Source: Nymphaea colorata (taxonomy: Eukaryota > Streptophyta > Magnoliopsida > Nymphaeales > Nymphaeaceae). From it: DNA of 64,000 nt. Below are positions 62,604 to 64,000 of this stretch, piece by piece (the stretch's first letter is position 1; every line of letters begins with the position of its first letter). The translations under genes were made by a program, and so were the position numbers. The DNA is taken from assembly GCF_008831285.2 (NCBI RefSeq), contig NC_045140.1, forward strand, positions 21,450,370 to 21,514,369, in the 5' to 3' direction. The notes under the pieces were generated by a model. It worked only from the letters and a program-made list of their open reading frames with translations. It was not told the origin of the DNA and did no database searches.

Positions 62604-64000
62604 GTAAGTTAAACAATTTGTATGCCATTTTCATAAATAGAAGAGTGAGAGCGTAATGCTATTTCTACTAATAGTGCTACTTCTGCCTCTATTGATAGTT
62701 TTCGTGTGGCTTTCAGGACAATTTGTTCAGCAAGCTGCTTATCACAGTCACAGGTTGCCTACAATATTTTCAAAACGTTTAATCTTTAAAAGAACTTTAA
62801 AGTTGACGGTGTCACTATATCTTCAAAAGATCACAGTGGGATTTACATGATATTATCATGACCATATTGTGTTCAACAGCTATTTTTGTTGACTTCTTCT
62901 TGTGAATTTGCCTTGGAGCTAGTTGTTCATAGATATTCCATGTCATTGGTGGCTTATTTGCTATGATTCATACTGTGAATTGGTAGGTCTAGCATCTCTA
63001 CTCCAATCCAATTGATTGTATTCAGTTACATTTTGAATTTTGAGATTTTTTTGCATTGATTATGAAGCTTCTAATATGACCTGCAATCTTGAATCTCCAA
63101 GATACACGTTCGAGTTTCATGTGATAGCGTTTTGTTTTTTACCCCCATTTAGCATATTTTATCTTTCCCAACCTTAAGCTTCATAATTTGTCCTTTTTCT
63201 GATGGCTCAACTTCCATTTTATTCTGCGGTTGAATTCTGCTGTTTTCATTTATATTCTGCTAAATTGTGTTATATTATCAAACAACTTTTCTCAACATTT
63301 GTCTTCTAAGCATGACACGTTTTCTTCTTGATTTAAAGCTCTCTGCAGTGGATTCTTTATATCTACAATCATATGCCATGCTACATATGCATAGCAGCAT
63401 AAGCTGAAGCATAAGACATGATTAACCACTGACAATATTCAATTTCATCTCTGAATTCATTCTCACGCTGCAGTCATTACACATACCAAAATAAGTAAAG
63501 TAGAACAAATTTAAAGGCACTTCTATCTTTAAAAATCTTGTAGAAGTTGTTTAACTACGTCATTGGTCTGAACAAAGTTCCAAGGATTGTGCTTCATATT
63601 GAAGTTGGCAGAAGGTGGCCAAACTATTCCTAGGCATGGCCATAGGCTGCATTGTCTAGCTTTCCATCAAAGAAATATTCTTTAAGATATGGTAAGCTAT
63701 AATGAATATTTCTCATGTATTTTCTCTATCTTTTTGGGTTTGTGAGTTCCGATTAGGCTGTGCATGTGTACTGCAAGTCTAGCTGCCTTGCTTGTGAACC
63801 ATGAAGCTGGGTTCAACCCCAGCTTGATTCTGTTACGAATGTCAGTTTCCCTTGATGTATAGAAATAATACTACTGAGGAATGGGAATGTTTGATTTGGT
63901 TTTCAGTTAGAGCTGAATTTGGTAGGGAAAAATCAAGCTCATCTCGGCTTGAACTTCTCCCAGTTTGTTACTACCTTTACTTCCATGTTCCAATCAAGTG
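62604..64000 (+). other. SnRK2 intron 6 (incomplete) and window edge
   Basis: The GTAAG donor at 62604 opens an intron of at least 1.4 kb. I looked for the expected next exon (starting near ADVWSCG in this family) on the plus strand and did not find it before the end. The interval is T-rich and without supported coding frames. Confidence 0.7.

Noticed and set aside
63800-63830. tRNA T-arm-like hairpin with GGTTCAACCCC
   Set aside because: The loop size is wrong for a T-arm, and no matching acceptor, D or anticodon stems were found upstream. A SINE B-box is conceivable, but no SINE body is evident.

Overview
The window is nuclear DNA of a flowering plant. It is AT-rich, has GT-AG introns, many TA, CT and GA microsatellites, and plant-specific gene families. 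The encoded proteins (LOB domain, organellar single-strand DNA-binding protein with a PDF motif, HHO-type GARP factor, SnRK2 subclass III kinase) fix it as an angiosperm. I cannot name the species; the kinase N-terminus looks more like a monocot or early-diverging lineage than a typical eudicot, but this is a weak inference.

Six protein-coding genes can be supported; five are complete and one runs off the right edge. From left to right: (1) a class I LOB-domain (AS2/ASL1-type) transcription factor, + strand, 13248-14057, with a probable 5' UTR intron; (2) an organellar single-stranded DNA-binding protein (OSB family), + strand, five coding exons, 19178-23017; (3) cytosolic ribosomal protein uS10/RPS20, - strand, three coding exons, 24670-26298, plus a 5' UTR exon near 28000; (4) an HHO/NIGT1/HRS1-like GARP repressor, - strand, five exons, 32511-34078; (5) a nuclear protein with a DEK C-terminal-like domain and two SWIB domains, - strand, six exons, 45115-52385; (6) a SnRK2 subclass III (OST1/SAPK8-10 type) protein kinase, + strand, first six coding exons 60888-62603, continuing past the window. 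All spliced models were checked by hand for frame and splice sites.

About 80% of the window is intergenic or intronic. The first 12.5 kb holds no gene I can recognise, only small repeats, a long inverted repeat (11626-11846) and a MITE-like element. A decayed Ty1/copia retrotransposon fragment lies about 600 bp upstream of the OSB gene (18040-18570). Introns carry repeat insertions: two independent tandem duplications in RPS20 introns and an approximately 900-bp insertion-like block in the last intron of the SWIB gene. The 34.3-45 kb and 52.5-60.8 kb spacers hold microsatellites, G-quadruplex-prone tracts and repeat remnants.

The genes are not an operon or a recognised cluster. They are ordinary, independently regulated plant genes covering leaf/organ patterning, organelle DNA maintenance, translation, nutrient-responsive repression, chromatin-linked transcription and ABA signalling. 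I found no convincing previously undescribed system. The items most worth checking are the long hairpin, the intronic tandem duplications, the intronic insertion block, an orphan 41-codon ORF and an uncharacterised GC-rich island.
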